A stretch of DNA of 64,000 nucleotides. Origin: Dyella dinghuensis (GTDB taxonomy: Bacteria; Pseudomonadota; Gammaproteobacteria; Xanthomonadales; Rhodanobacteraceae). The stretch lies in the NCBI RefSeq assembly GCF_003977615.1, contig NZ_RYZR01000002.1, forward strand, positions 249,214-313,213. The letters run 5' to 3'. Numbering within the stretch: the stretch's first letter is position 1; each line of letters opens with the position of its first letter. The notes under the pieces were generated by a model, which did no database searches, had not been told where the DNA came from, and saw only the letters and a list, made by a program, of their open reading frames with translations. The position numbers were made by a program, and so were the translations under genes. Shown here piece after piece: positions 63,950-64,000 of this stretch.

Positions 63950-64000
63950 GCCGAACGTTTCCATCCATGGATGCAAAACGCGCCGCTCGTGGCGGCGCAT

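Noticed and set aside
1-64000. CRISPR arrays, rRNA genes, integrases and transposases
   Set aside because: I looked for regularly spaced direct repeats, rRNA-like sequence and recombinase motifs and found none I could support.

Overview
The window reads as chromosomal DNA of a GC-rich gammaproteobacterium of the Lysobacterales (Xanthomonadales), most likely Rhodanobacteraceae (Dyella, Luteibacter or Rhodanobacter type). The reasons are a his operon opened by a TrpR-like regulator (hisR-hisGDCBHAF-hisIE), a folC-SPOR-cvpA-purF cluster, a kynurenine-pathway 3-hydroxyanthranilate dioxygenase, abundant secreted proteins with N-terminal signals, and the repeat families. The assignment is inference from gene order and protein style, not from a search. 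No phage, plasmid, insertion sequence with a transposase, or CRISPR array is visible.

Layout. 1-8.8 kb: amidohydrolase (cut by the window edge), small membrane and secreted proteins, a class A beta-lactamase behind an AraC/GyrI-type regulator, a PanE-like reductase and a Tat-exported bicovalent flavin oxidase. 8.9-14.7 kb: a secreted protein of unknown function, then an UndA-like diiron oxidase behind a long structured leader, and a PAS-GGDEF-EAL cyclic-di-GMP protein. 14.7-22.4 kb: MsrA lipoprotein, a repeat-rich gap, an RNase/barstar/S4 operon, then secreted hydrolases and a PD40 protein. 22.4-32.7 kb: VOC protein, MscS-type channel, ABC exporter, CLC channel, a CueR-like regulator with a copper ATPase, and a 53-residue membrane protein whose ribosome binding site lies in a hairpin. 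32.7-38.1 kb: folC, SPOR protein, cvpA, purF and a DUF455 ferritin-like gene, then an inverted-repeat element. 38.2-42.8 kb: a four-gene secreted/outer-membrane operon divergent from a MocR-type regulator with repeated operator sites. 42.8-47.1 kb: tRNA-Pro(CGG), hisS, an enlarged histidine ammonia-lyase-like gene and a DUF998 protein.

47.3-54.75 kb is the compact histidine operon, where most genes overlap their neighbour by a few bases. It is preceded by a promoter and a palindromic TrpR-like operator and closed by a hairpin across the last stop codon. 54.75-57.8 kb on the other strand is the methionine salvage set mtnB-mtnD-mtnC followed by a membrane-anchored legumain-family (C13) protease. 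57.9-64 kb holds a high-potential iron-sulfur protein, a candidate sRNA with its own promoter and terminator, two tandem APC amino-acid permeases, a Nudix hydrolase, 3-hydroxyanthranilate dioxygenase and a lipoprotein.

The most interesting items are the UndA-type oxidase with its approximately 400-base structured leader, the MocR-linked secreted operon, the hairpin-masked 53-residue protein, the candidate sRNA at 58.3-58.5 kb, and the C13 protease attached to methionine salvage.
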